Origin: Psychrobacillus sp. FSL K6-2836 | GTDB lineage: Bacteria > Bacillota > Bacilli > Bacillales_A > Planococcaceae | Length of the DNA: 64,000 nucleotides | NCBI RefSeq assembly: GCF_038003085.1 | Contig: NZ_JBBOOM010000001.1 | Span: forward strand, 3,596,001 to 3,660,000 | Reading direction: 5' to 3' | Shown: positions 41,096-49,682 of the stretch, one piece after another | How positions within the stretch are numbered: position 1 is the first letter of the stretch | Layout of the letters: each line of letters begins with the position of its first letter | Program-made: the position numbers and the translations under genes | The notes under the pieces: generated by a model | The model's database searches: none | What the model was told of the DNA's origin: nothing | Seen by the model: the letters and a program-made list of their open reading frames with translations, nothing else

Positions 41096-41176
41096 AATAG
41101 TAGAAAATAAAAAAATGTGGAATGATCAAACATTGTGTAAAATCGATTAATCTACACAAACTAATCGTTATCCCAA

Positions 41177-41689
41177 TTATTTTTGAAGTGTTTTATAATA
41201 TTGCCCTTTTTCTACATATTCTCGGATAATTCTTTGTACATCAGCTTTGTCTTCATCATTTAGCTCGCGCACAACTTTTGCAGGACTGCCTAGTGCTAAT
41301 GAATTTGGAGGTATTTTCTTGCCAGGTGGTACGAGACTCCCAGCTCCGATAAATGCACCTTCACCAATTTCAGCTCCATCTAAAATAATGGACCCCATTC
41401 CTATTAACGCACCTTTACGTACTGTACAGCTATGTAAAGTCACTTGATGTCCGATAGTCACTTCATCTTCTATTAAAAGTGGTTTATTTGGACTTTGATG
41501 TAGGCAACTTAAATCTTGAATACTTACTTTACTTCCAATAATAGTAGGAGCAACATCCCCTCTAATTACCGTATTAAACCAAATTGTAGTCTCTGGACCG
41601 ATTGTCACATCACCTGTTATTGTGACATAATCAGCTATAAAAGCAGAGTCGTCAATTGTGGGGGTTTTATCTTTATATGGATAAATCAT
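41177..41689 (-). CDS. ytoA: Gamma-class carbonic anhydrase-like protein (YtoA)
   Basis: A 170-residue left-handed beta-helix protein made of hexapeptide repeats (VTITGDVTIGPETTIW, EIGEGAFIGAGSLVPPG). Histidines in CLHQSP, IGHQVTLHSC are placed like the gamma-carbonic-anhydrase zinc ligands, and the C-terminal helix REYVEKGQYY is present. AAAAGGAGC precedes the ATG. Whether it has carbonic anhydrase activity is unknown. Divergent from ytpA, as in B. subtilis. Confidence 0.88.
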   Translation of the reverse strand: MIYPYKDKTPTIDDSAFIADYVTITGDVTIGPETTIWFNTVIRGDVAPTIIGSKVSIQDLSCLHQSPNKPLLIEDEVTIGHQVTLHSCTVRKGALIGMGSIILDGAEIGEGAFIGAGSLVPPGKKIPPNSLALGSPAKVVRELNDEDKADVQRIIREYVEKGQYYKTLQK

Positions 41690-41798
41690 TTTGCATACGC
41701 TCCTTTTAAAATTAGAATATAATTAATCGTATCAGACATACAGATTGAAAGAAACCAAATACGATGAAATTGCAAGGAAAGAAAAGAGGTTTGTTTAT

Positions 41799-42590
41799 AT
41801 GTGGAAATGGGAAACAGAAGGAAAGCCCAAAGCCGTAATAGTTATTGTGCACAGTGCTTATGAGCATCATAGAAGATATGCTTGGTTAATTGAAAAATTG
41901 AGAAGCTCCAACTATCATATCGTTATGGGTGACTTGCCAGGCCATGGAGAATTAAAAAAATCAAAAACTATTCACGACGAATCCTTCGAACTATATAAGA
42001 ACTACATTAAACAAGCAATGCAAGTTGCAGTTACGTATGATCTTCCAATATTTTTAATGGGACATGGTCTTGGAGCCACCCTTCTTATAAAAGTTTTACG
42101 TAAACTAGATATTGAATATGCGGGAGTAATACTGACATCGCCATGGTTCCAGCTTGAAAAGCTTCCTTCGAAATGGACGAACACACTAGCGAAATTATCA
42201 ATACCGCAGAAAATCAATCATGATATTCACTTAAATGATTTAACAAGAAATTATGAAGTATTTCAACAATTCGTATCAGATCCCACGTATAGAACCTTCA
42301 TTTCAACAGAATGGTACAAGGAACTCCAAGCACTTTTAAAATCAGTGAACCAATCGACTATCTCCATACCAAATAAACCTATTCTTGTAATGACTGGAGA
42401 GCGAGATAAGATTACTGATACAAATGCTGCAGCAAGCTGGCTAAGGAAGCAGGAGCTTTCTGAATATCAATATAAAGAATGGAAAAATTGTTTTCATGAC
42501 CTCTATCAAGAACCGGAGCGAGAAGAAATTTTTACTTATTCACAGTCTTTTATCAATAATGTGCTAACGGACATTGGCTATATTGTTTGA
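41799..42590 (+). CDS. YtpA-like alpha/beta hydrolase (lysophospholipase family) without catalytic serine
   Basis: 263 residues from the ATG at 41799, which follows AGAGG; an upstream TTG lacks a binding site. The fold is like YtpA: IVHSAYEHHRRYAWLI, VMGDLPGHGE, acid in MTGERDKITD and histidine in CFHDLYQEPE. The nucleophile elbow reads GHGLG where the family has GHSMG or GHSLG. Gly90 (GGT at 42066-42068) is one base from AGT serine. The protein may therefore be inactive or have another role; a sequencing error is also possible. Confidence 0.83.
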   Translation: MWKWETEGKPKAVIVIVHSAYEHHRRYAWLIEKLRSSNYHIVMGDLPGHGELKKSKTIHDESFELYKNYIKQAMQVAVTYDLPIFLMGHGLGATLLIKVLRKLDIEYAGVILTSPWFQLEKLPSKWTNTLAKLSIPQKINHDIHLNDLTRNYEVFQQFVSDPTYRTFISTEWYKELQALLKSVNQSTISIPNKPILVMTGERDKITDTNAAASWLRKQELSEYQYKEWKNCFHDLYQEPEREEIFTYSQSFINNVLTDIGYIV

Positions 42591-42662
42591 ATTTAAAATC
42601 CCATCTACTAACTGTAGATGGGGATTTTTGTGGTGAAGCAGAGGTAATATAATTTCTGCAAG

Positions 42663-42709
42663 TTGACATAACACCTTTTGGTTATATATAATATAACACC
42701 TAGGGGTTA
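42663..42709 (+). promoter_or_regulatory. Promoter with two ArsR-type operators
   Basis: TTGACA (42663-42668), 18-bp spacer and TATAAT (42687-42692). TAACACCTTTTGGTTA fills the first 16 bases of the spacer (42669-42684). TAACACCTAGGGGTTA lies at 42694-42709. Both are imperfect palindromes with half-site TAAC(A/C)CC and would block polymerase when bound. Confidence 0.78.
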
Positions 42710-42735
42710 CATTATATATTGAAAAGGAGCTATTA

Positions 42736-43161
42736 ATGATGAAAGAAAATTTACCTGATATAACACAAACTGTTTTAGTAGAGGCACCAATCCAAAAGGT
42801 TTGGAATTATGTGTCAACAGCGGAAGGAATCTCTGCTTGGTTTATGCCTAATGATTTTCAAGCGCAGGAAGGATACGAATTTACAATCCAGTCACCATTT
42901 GGCCCGTCTCCTTGTAAGGTGCTTGAGATTGACGAGCCACACAAACTTTCGTTTCAATGGGACACAGATGGTTGGTTTGTTACATTTCTTTTGAAAGAAA
43001 ACGGTACTAGGACTGAATTCACATTAATTCATGGTGGATGGAAAGACGGAGAATCCATTATTTCGAAAGCTAAAAAGTCGAGTACAGATGTCCGTAGCAT
43101 AATGAATCAAGGCTGGGTTGGAATTGTACAAAACAAATTTAAGCAAGTTGTCGAAGCTTAA
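42736..43161 (+). CDS. SRPBCC (AHSA1-like/START) domain protein
   Basis: A 141-residue single-domain protein of the Bet v1-like helix-grip fold. It shows TVLVEAPIQKVWNYVSTAEG, ISAWFMPNDF, LSFQWDTDGWFVTFLL and GWVGIVQNKFKQ. Such proteins bind hydrophobic ligands; the ligand is unknown. AAAGGAG lies 6 bp before the first of two ATG codons. Its stop overlaps the ArsR start by one base, a common SRPBCC/ArsR pairing. Confidence 0.85.
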   Translation: MMKENLPDITQTVLVEAPIQKVWNYVSTAEGISAWFMPNDFQAQEGYEFTIQSPFGPSPCKVLEIDEPHKLSFQWDTDGWFVTFLLKENGTRTEFTLIHGGWKDGESIISKAKKSSTDVRSIMNQGWVGIVQNKFKQVVEA

Positions 43162-43493
43162 TGAATGATGCCATCAAAAAGGTGGATGTTTTTCAAGCGA
43201 TAGCTGATCCAACAAGGCGCGATGTCCTTCGACTATTAGCGAACGGGGAGAGATCTATTGCCGAAATTTCTTCTCATTACGATATGAGTAGAACAGCAAT
43301 TGTGAAGCATCTTAATGTTTTAACTGAAGCTGGTTTAGTCAATGGTCAAAAGTTAGGTAGAGAAAAAGTGTATCATTTGCAACCAGAGCCATTGACAGAA
43401 GTAAAACAGTGGCTCGATTATTATGAACAGTTCTGGAATAACAAACTATCAAGATTAAAGTTCTTAGTCGAAAATGATGACAAGGATAAATAA
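43161..43493 (+). CDS. ArsR-family winged-helix repressor
   Basis: A 110-residue regulator. FQAIADPTRRDVLRLLANGE opens the domain, and IAEISSHYDMSRTAIVKHLNVL is the recognition region. VNGQKLGREKVYHL is the wing. No cysteine metal site is seen, so it is not a classic metal sensor. It is co-transcribed with the SRPBCC gene and probably binds the two palindromes in their shared promoter. Confidence 0.9.
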   Translation: MNDAIKKVDVFQAIADPTRRDVLRLLANGERSIAEISSHYDMSRTAIVKHLNVLTEAGLVNGQKLGREKVYHLQPEPLTEVKQWLDYYEQFWNNKLSRLKFLVENDDKDK

Positions 43494-43507
43494 AAGCTAT
43501 ATCACCC

Positions 43508-43537
43508 CCGTCAGCGTGAGTGCTGACGGTTTTTTTA
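43508..43537 (+). terminator. Terminator of the SRPBCC-ArsR operon
   Basis: CCGTCAGC and GCTGACGG with a six-base loop and eight T. Confidence 0.94.
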
Positions 43538-43593
43538 ACGAAAGTATTAAATTATATGTACTTGAAGTTCAGTATTGCCGATACATAACGATA

Positions 43594-44320
43594 CGCCCGC
43601 ACGAGAGTTGCTCCATGTGCCAGAGCAACAGAGCTATCCGCTCGAGGAAAAGCCAAACGCCCGAGGTAGAACGCTATCCGCCCGGTGCAGAATACTATCC
43701 GCTCGAGGGAAAGCCGAACGCCCGGTGCAGAACACTATCCGCCCGATGATCGAGTCCATACGCCCGAGCAACAGGTCTATCCGCTCGAGGAAAAGCCAAA
43801 CGCCCGAGATTGAACGTTATCCGCCCGAGCAACGAGTCCATACGCCCGAGGAACAGGGCTATCCGCTCGAGGGAAAGCCGAACGCTCGAGGCAGAATGCT
43901 ATCCGCTCGAGGAAAAGCCAAACGCTCGAGTCAGAATACTATCCGCTCGATGAACGAGTCCATACGCCCGAGGAACAGGGTTATCCGCTCGAGGAAAAGC
44001 CAAACGCTCGAGGGAGAACGTTATCCGCCCGATCGACGAGTCCATACGCCCGAGGTACAGAGCTATCCGCTCGAGGGAAAGCTAAACGCCCGAGGCAGAA
44101 TGCTATCCGCCCGATCGACGAGGCTATACGCCCGAGGAACAGAGCTATCCGCTCAAGGTAAAGCCGAACGCCCGAGGCAGAACGCTATCCGCCCGATGAT
44201 CGAGTCCATACGCCCGAGCAACAGGGCTATCCGCTCGAGGGACAGAGCAATCCGCTCGAGGGAAAGCCAAACGCCCGAGATTGAACGTTATCCGCCCGAG
44301 CAACAGCGCTATCCGCTCGC
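43594..44320. repeat. Degenerate 21/19-bp tandem repeat array, about 35 units
   Basis: Each unit centres on CGCTCGA or CGCCCGA, as in CTATCCGCTCGAGGAA. Core positions read out by eye (43639, 43658, 43679, 43700, 43719, 43740, 43761, 43782, 43801, 43822, 43843, 43864, 43883, 43904) are spaced 21 bp, except 19 bp after units of the type GAGG(A/G)AAAGCC. The 19-bp steps break the reading frame, so the 280-codon open frame across it is not a real protein. Much richer in GC than its surroundings. It lies between two terminators. Confidence 0.85.
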
Positions 44321-44363
44321 CCCCGAGTCGTCATGCACCCTAGCATATCCACTCACAACTAAC

Positions 44364-44412
44364 AAAAAAGCTGGATCCAGGTTAAGTGTATGCCGTGGAT
44401 CCAGCTTTTTAT
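44364..44412. terminator. Terminator-like hairpin after the tandem array
   Basis: AAAAAGCTGGATCCA and TGGATCCAGCTTTTT, 15 bp, with a 17-base loop. It can act in both directions and isolates the array from the ABC operon. Confidence 0.85.
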
Positions 44413-44473
44413 AGTATAGGCTTTACATTTTCACTGACCAGTCTATCTTATTTGTCGATTGCAAATAAATCAC

Positions 44474-44538
44474 TTGCAAATAGATGTGATAAAATATATA
44501 GTGTTAGTGTAATATATAACTATTACACAGATACACTA
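44474..44538 (+). promoter_or_regulatory. Promoter and GntR (YtrA-type) operator of the yhc-like operon
   Basis: TTGCAA (44474-44479), 17-bp spacer, TATAGT (44497-44502). Overlapping it is a nested palindrome: TAGTGT (44499) and GTGTAAT (44507-44513) against ATTACAC (44522-44528) and ACACTA (44533-44538). The half-sites resemble the AGTGTA/TACACT recognised by YtrA-subfamily GntR repressors. Confidence 0.68.
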
Positions 44539-44569
44539 TGACGACGGTGATTACAAAAGGAGAGGGAAA

Positions 44570-45337
44570 ATGAAAGGGTTGTTGTTAAAGGAATGGGCTC
44601 TATATAAGACATGGCTTTTCGGTTCAGCGGTAATGGGTATTGGGGTTGTCTTAATTCTTCCGATAATATTGGAGAGATATTTAATAACTTCGGCTCCCAT
44701 TCAGGAAATTAGAATAGTTTTAATGTTTTTAATGCTTGGCTTTAGTTCTATTAATATCCTAATTCAATTTAATAGCTCACTAAATCACGATAACAGAAAA
44801 AAAGATATGTGGCTGCATAATCCTCATTCTATGCATACATTGATTGGTGCGAAATTTTTATTTAGTTTAGTTATTTATTTTGTTGGAAATGTTTTTATCA
44901 CGACAGCAGGGATATATTTCTTATCGGATTTGTTTGTAGGTAGCTTTGCAAAATTGTTTAATTTACAGCTTTTATTGCTAGTTATAATGTTATTTGTCGG
45001 TGTCTTAGTCAATATTGTATGGTTATTCTTATGGACAATTTATTTAGAAGGTAAATATTGGATTGGTAAATTTTCACTAATCACAACGGTAGCAATTTTC
45101 TTTTTAATAGTTAGTTATTTACCGCAACTATTTAGTTTTCTTTCATTAGATAAAGTACTAAACCAAGGTGAAATATCTATAAAATTTATAGCAGATTATT
45201 TACCTACAATTACAACTAGTAATTTTAACTTAGAAGTTGACTCCATATACATTGTAGAGGAATTGTTCAATTGGATAATCTTTGTATTGTTATTTTGGGC
45301 GATTTGTAAGTGGGTGGAGAGGGTGGTTACGAGATGA
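44570..45337 (+). CDS. ABC-type integral membrane protein (YhcE-like)
   Basis: A 255-residue protein with about six hydrophobic segments and no enzymatic motif; KGLLLKEWALYKTWLFGS begins it, as in many ABC-2 type permeases. It is first in an operon ordered membrane protein, GntR regulator, ATPase, ATPase, permease, which is the yhcE-F-G-H-I order of B. subtilis. AGGAGAGGG precedes the ATG. It overlaps the regulator gene by 4 bp. Substrate unknown; relatives respond to cell-envelope stress. Confidence 0.75.
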   Translation: MKGLLLKEWALYKTWLFGSAVMGIGVVLILPIILERYLITSAPIQEIRIVLMFLMLGFSSINILIQFNSSLNHDNRKKDMWLHNPHSMHTLIGAKFLFSLVIYFVGNVFITTAGIYFLSDLFVGSFAKLFNLQLLLLVIMLFVGVLVNIVWLFLWTIYLEGKYWIGKFSLITTVAIFFLIVSYLPQLFSFLSLDKVLNQGEISIKFIADYLPTITTSNFNLEVDSIYIVEELFNWIIFVLLFWAICKWVERVVTR

Positions 45338-45699
45338 CGCAGGATTTCACTCGTGATAAACCTATTTATAGTCAGCTTGTGGATTTAATATGTGGGGATA
45401 TTTTAAAAGGAAACTTAAAGTCCGGAGATAAAATGCAATCCGTACGAGAATATTCATTGGAAGTTGGTGTTAATGTTAACACCGTACAACGTGTATATAA
45501 GGAGCTTGAATTGATGGAGCTAACAGAGACGAAGCGCGGGCAAGGCACATTCATCACAACAGATGAAGAACGTATTTTGCATTTGCGTGAGGATATGAAA
45601 GTGAAATTGGTCAATCAATTTATTCAGTCTATTGCAGTTTTTGGTTTTTCGAAAGAAGAGATCGTTCAAATTTTGCAAAGAAAGGAAGGGACTCAATGA
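45334..45699 (+). CDS. GntR-family (YtrA subfamily) transcriptional regulator
   Basis: A 121-residue regulator with only the winged helix and a short C-terminal dimerisation helix pair, which marks the YtrA subfamily. PIYSQLVDLICGDILKGNLK and VNVNTVQRVYKELELMELTE form the DNA-binding part. The ATG at 45334 overlaps the previous stop as ATGA and follows GGAGAGGG. It probably represses this operon through the palindrome at 44499-44538. YhcF-like. Confidence 0.88.
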   Translation: MTQDFTRDKPIYSQLVDLICGDILKGNLKSGDKMQSVREYSLEVGVNVNTVQRVYKELELMELTETKRGQGTFITTDEERILHLREDMKVKLVNQFIQSIAVFGFSKEEIVQILQRKEGTQ

Positions 45700-46397
45700 T
45701 TCAACTTCAACATGTTTCGTTTAATTACCAAAGACGGGAAGTACTTAAGGATATATCACTAACGTTTCCCCTAGGAACGACAATAGGTATAGCTGGGGAA
45801 AATGGTAGTGGCAAATCTACGTTATTGAAAATAATTGCTGGTATACAAAGACCTCGAAAGGGAACTATTTCCATTCATAAGGAGTCTTTATCTAGAATAC
45901 ATGCGACTGACATTGCATATTTACCTGATACGGATTTGTTTTATAGCTTTTATACAACAAAAGAGCTTTTCGCATTTTACGCATCGCAATTTGAGGATTT
46001 TACTATAGAAAAGGCATTGGAGGTAGCCAACTTTTTGGAAGTAGATGTTGATGTGAAGCTTAAGAAACTTTCTAAAGGGAATCGTGGAAGAGCGAAAATG
46101 GCAGCGACTCTTGGTAGAAATACATCCTACTATGTGATGGATGAACCGTTTTCTGGGTTAGATCCAATCGTGCGTGAATCTCTTATAAAGGGGCTCATTC
46201 GGTATACTAATATCGAGGAACAATCTATTATTTTATCGACTCATGAATTGCATGAAGTCGAACCGATACTAGATCAGCTAATAGTTTTAAAGGATGGCAA
46301 AGTAATTGCCCAGGACGAATTAGAAACAATACGCTTTAACACAAATCAGGATGCAGTAAGTTGGATGAAAAATGTAACGAAAGAGAAGGTGAAATGA
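45696..46397 (+). CDS. ABC transporter ATP-binding protein (YhcG-like)
   Basis: 233 residues with Walker A GENGSGKST, a divergent signature LSKGNRGRAKM, Walker B YYVMDEPFSGLDP and H-loop STHELHE. It overlaps the regulator gene by 4 bp. The unusual signature loop (KGN in place of SGG) is common in the YtrB/YhcG group. Works with one of the membrane proteins of the operon. Confidence 0.9.
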   Translation: MIQLQHVSFNYQRREVLKDISLTFPLGTTIGIAGENGSGKSTLLKIIAGIQRPRKGTISIHKESLSRIHATDIAYLPDTDLFYSFYTTKELFAFYASQFEDFTIEKALEVANFLEVDVDVKLKKLSKGNRGRAKMAATLGRNTSYYVMDEPFSGLDPIVRESLIKGLIRYTNIEEQSIILSTHELHEVEPILDQLIVLKDGKVIAQDELETIRFNTNQDAVSWMKNVTKEKVK

Positions 46398-46398
46398 A

Positions 46399-47304
46399 AT
46401 GACTAAGCCAATCGTTCAGTTAAAGAATATTACCAAAATTATTAGAGGGAAAACACTTATCGATAATGTTTCACTAGAGTTATTTCCCGGTCAAATCACT
46501 GGATTTTTAGGTCCAAATGGTGCTGGTAAAACAACGACTATCCGTTTAATGACTGGTCTTATGCATCTAACTAGTGGGACTATTACTATTGAAGGCGCAT
46601 CTATTGCAGATGATTATGAAAAGGCAATTGCAAATGTAGGGGTTATCGTAGAAAATCCGGAAATGTATAAGTATATGTCGGGCTATAAAAACTTACTTCA
46701 TTTTTCTAGAATGCATAATGGAGTAACGAAGGCACGGATAGATGAAGTGATTAACCAGGTAGGACTAACTAAGCGAATCCATGAAAAGGTGTCGACGTAT
46801 TCTTTAGGTATGCGTCAACGTTTAGGATTAGCACAAGCCTTACTGCATGATCCGAAATTCTTAATATTAGATGAACCAACAAATGGTTTAGATCCTGCTG
46901 GAATTCGTGAGTTCCGCACGTATCTTCGCAAAATAGCAGAGGAGAATAATGTATCTATTTTTGTATCTAGTCATTTACTGTCAGAAATAGAGTTGATGTG
47001 TGACCGTGTGGCTGTTATTCAAAATGGTAAGCTGATTGATGAACGGATGATTCAAAATGATGAAAAGACACGTATGCAACTTAAAGCAGAGCCAACTGAA
47101 GTAGTAGAAACTTACTTAAGTTCAAATGGTTATGTATTCACATTGCATGAAGGAGTATTTTTACTTGATTTGAAAGAAGAGAAGGTACCAAGTCTTATTA
47201 ATGAACTTGTTGCGCAGAAGGTTCAAATTTTTGCTATCTCGGCAGTGCATGAAACGCTTGAAGAGCAGTTCCTTCAAATGACAGGAGGCGGTCAAATTGT
47301 TTAG
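46399..47304 (+). CDS. ABC transporter ATP-binding protein (YhcH-like)
   Basis: 301 residues: Walker A GPNGAGKTT, signature YSLGMRQRLG, Walker B FLILDEPTNGLDP, H-loop SSHLLSE. The extended C-terminal region (about 215-301) is typical of the bacitracin/lantibiotic-export BcrA-like branch. It begins one base after the preceding stop and overlaps the permease by 8 bp. Most likely paired with the downstream permease. Confidence 0.92.
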   Translation: MTKPIVQLKNITKIIRGKTLIDNVSLELFPGQITGFLGPNGAGKTTTIRLMTGLMHLTSGTITIEGASIADDYEKAIANVGVIVENPEMYKYMSGYKNLLHFSRMHNGVTKARIDEVINQVGLTKRIHEKVSTYSLGMRQRLGLAQALLHDPKFLILDEPTNGLDPAGIREFRTYLRKIAEENNVSIFVSSHLLSEIELMCDRVAVIQNGKLIDERMIQNDEKTRMQLKAEPTEVVETYLSSNGYVFTLHEGVFLLDLKEEKVPSLINELVAQKVQIFAISAVHETLEEQFLQMTGGGQIV

Positions 47305-48232
47305 TTTGATACAAAATGAATGGATGAAACTATGGCATAAAAAAGGTACATGGGCTATTTTAGGTATTCTATTATTGGTGATTATTGGTGTCGGTGTGTT
47401 GGATAAGGTAACTATGGAAGAAGTGGATACCACCAATTGGAAACAGGAACAACAAGTTTTAATCGATGATTCTAATGCACAGCTTAAAACACCTGACCTA
47501 GATGAATGGTCTATCCAAATGTATGAGGAGCAAAAAGCGATGGCACAGTATCGCTTAGATAATAATGCAGCACCTCAAGTCAATCAAAGTATGGAAGGAA
47601 ATATGGCATTTGGTGCGTCCATCATGGTGCTTATTACATTATTAGCAGTTATTCCCGGAGCATCCATTGTATCGCAGGAATTTACAGATGGTACGATTAA
47701 AATGCTTCTAACACGACCTGTTTCCCGATTCAAAATATTAGCGTCCAAACTAATTACGATTTTCTTGTTTGGTATATCATTAATAGTAGTAACGATTATT
47801 CTCACTACGGTAATTGGATTTATCTTATTTGGAACTGCAACTGGAGTCGACCTGACTATTGTTGATGGTGTAGTGCAGCAAACAAACACGATGAAAGATA
47901 TTTTCTTAACATATGTGTACTCCTTAGGTGATTTCACCATGTCTATACTATTTGCATTCTTTATCGGAACGGTATTTAGTTCACCTTCCATTGCTATCGC
48001 ATTATCTATGCTGTTTTTAATGATGGGACCAATGATCATAATGCTTCTACAAAAGTATATACCTGTAGAATATATTTGGTTAACACATTCTGATTTAACG
48101 CAGCATCTCAGAAAAGAATTTTTTATACACGAAACTACTCTCACTATGTCTTTAACTGTCCTCGGAATTTATGCGATACTATTTTTGGCATTAAGCTTTA
48201 TGACGTTTATTAAACGAGATGTGAAGGCATAA
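47297..48232 (+). CDS. ABC-2 type transporter permease (YhcI-like)
   Basis: 311 residues. One N-terminal helix is followed by an extracytoplasmic loop (about 35-95), then five helices. IVSQEFTDGTIKMLLTRPVS is the conserved cytoplasmic segment of ABC-2 exporters. It starts at a TTG overlapping the ATPase gene, with AGGAGG upstream. Last gene of the yhc-like operon; a specific terminator was not seen before the malic enzyme gene. Confidence 0.88.
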   Translation: MFSLIQNEWMKLWHKKGTWAILGILLLVIIGVGVLDKVTMEEVDTTNWKQEQQVLIDDSNAQLKTPDLDEWSIQMYEEQKAMAQYRLDNNAAPQVNQSMEGNMAFGASIMVLITLLAVIPGASIVSQEFTDGTIKMLLTRPVSRFKILASKLITIFLFGISLIVVTIILTTVIGFILFGTATGVDLTIVDGVVQQTNTMKDIFLTYVYSLGDFTMSILFAFFIGTVFSSPSIAIALSMLFLMMGPMIIMLLQKYIPVEYIWLTHSDLTQHLRKEFFIHETTLTMSLTVLGIYAILFLALSFMTFIKRDVKA

Positions 48233-48292
48233 GTAGACATTTTATGTTATAATTTGTTGGTTGAAATAGAGAATAGAGTAAGGAGATTTGAC

Positions 48293-49615
48293 ATGCAAAA
48301 CCAACATATTATTCGTAACATCATCGTGGAAACACCTTCAAAACCTGGTAATTTTGCAAAGGTTGCTACTGCAATTGGTATGGCCGAGGGAGACATTGGT
48401 GACATTACAACACTTAAAAGTGGTGCGTTAACAACTGTTCGCGACATTACAATCACTTGTAAATCGAAAGATCAATTAGATCAAGTGATTTCCAATATTG
48501 AATCGATTGATAACGGTGTGAAAATTCATGCCGTTACAGATGATGTATTAAAGGCGCATGAAGGCGGTAAAATCGCTATGAAGAGCAGACTAGATGTTCG
48601 TTCATTGCGCGATCTTCAACGTATTTATACACCAGGTGTAGCATCCGTTTGTATGGACATTTTACATAATCCAGAAAAAGCTAACTATTTTACTTCCATC
48701 GGCACATCTGTAGCCATCGTGACGGATGGTACAGCTATTTTAGGACTAGGTAATATAGGACCAGTTGCAGGGATGCCGGTTATGGAAGGAAAAGCAGTAT
48801 TGCTAGACCAATTTGTGGGATTAAGTGGCATTCCGATTTTATTGAATACAAGCGATCCAGATGAAATTGTTGAGACAGTCAAACACATTCATAAAGGGTT
48901 TGGAGCGATCTTACTAGAGGATATTGGATCTCCACATTGCTTTGAAATAGAAGAAAGATTGAAAGCAGAGTTGCCAATTCCGGTTATGCATGATGACCAA
49001 CATGGTACTGCAGTAGTAGCATTGGCTGCAATATTATCTGCTTGCAAAGCTACAAATGTTGACATTAAAAATGCGAAAATTGGTCAAATTGGATTGGGTG
49101 CAGCAGGTTTAGCTATTTGTCGTATGTTAATGGCGTATGGTGTGGAGGGAGTTTATGGTTTAGATCGTCAAGAGGCTGCTCAAGAGCGTTTGCTAAATTA
49201 TGGCGGTCAAACTCTAGAATCATTAGACGCTCTAATGGAAAAATGTGATATTATTGTTGCTACAACTGGGGTTTCTGGTCTTATTAAGCCAGAAATGGTT
49301 CGTAAAGGGCAAATAATATTAGCATTATCTAACCCAAACCCAGAGATTTTACCTTCAGATGCAATTGCTGCAGGAGCAGCATTTGCAGCTGATGGACGTT
49401 CCGTAAATAATGTTATCGGGTTCCCGGGTATCTTCAAGGGTGCTTTGGATGCTGGAGCAAAAGAGATTACATATCCAATGTTAATCGCTGCGTCTCTAGC
49501 AATTGTTAATCACACTAAACCGGGCGAACTTATTCCTAACCCGTTGGATCCAACATTACATCATTTAGTTGCAAGAGCAGTAGAAGAAGCTGCCAATAAA
49601 GAAATGAGTAATTAA
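48293..49615 (+). CDS. NAD(P)-dependent malic enzyme with N-terminal ACT domain
   Basis: Oxidative decarboxylation of malate to pyruvate. It is 440 aa from the ATG after AAGGAG. Residues about 5-80 form an ACT domain (VETPSKPGNFAKVATAIGMA), a regulatory module absent from many bacterial malic enzymes. The catalytic part follows: RDLQRIYTPGVA with the active Tyr, HDDQHGTAVVALAAIL with metal ligands, and the nucleotide fold GQIGLGAAGLAICR. The operon neighbours do not tell which cofactor or effector is used. Confidence 0.9.
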   Translation: MQNQHIIRNIIVETPSKPGNFAKVATAIGMAEGDIGDITTLKSGALTTVRDITITCKSKDQLDQVISNIESIDNGVKIHAVTDDVLKAHEGGKIAMKSRLDVRSLRDLQRIYTPGVASVCMDILHNPEKANYFTSIGTSVAIVTDGTAILGLGNIGPVAGMPVMEGKAVLLDQFVGLSGIPILLNTSDPDEIVETVKHIHKGFGAILLEDIGSPHCFEIEERLKAELPIPVMHDDQHGTAVVALAAILSACKATNVDIKNAKIGQIGLGAAGLAICRMLMAYGVEGVYGLDRQEAAQERLLNYGGQTLESLDALMEKCDIIVATTGVSGLIKPEMVRKGQIILALSNPNPEILPSDAIAAGAAFAADGRSVNNVIGFPGIFKGALDAGAKEITYPMLIAASLAIVNHTKPGELIPNPLDPTLHHLVARAVEEAANKEMSN

Positions 49616-49640
49616 TAGAATAAAAGAAAATAAATAATAA

Positions 49641-49682
49641 AAAGAAGATTTCGGTTAGGATGCCGAAATCTTCTTTTTAAAT
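49641..49682. terminator. Bidirectional terminator between malic enzyme and bpsB
   Basis: AAGAAGATTTCGG and CCGAAATCTTCTT, 13 bp, then T-run. Its right arm forms the last codons and stop of the convergent methyltransferase gene. Confidence 0.9.

Noticed and set aside
43594-44320. Tandem array as a CRISPR
   Set aside because: Units are only 19-21 bp and contiguous, without unique spacers, and there are no cas genes.
43575-44414. 280-codon open frame rich in Arg, Pro and Ser across the tandem array
   Set aside because: Units of 19 bp shift the frame between repeats, no ribosome binding site is present, and other frames are open as well. It is a by-product of a stop-free repeat.
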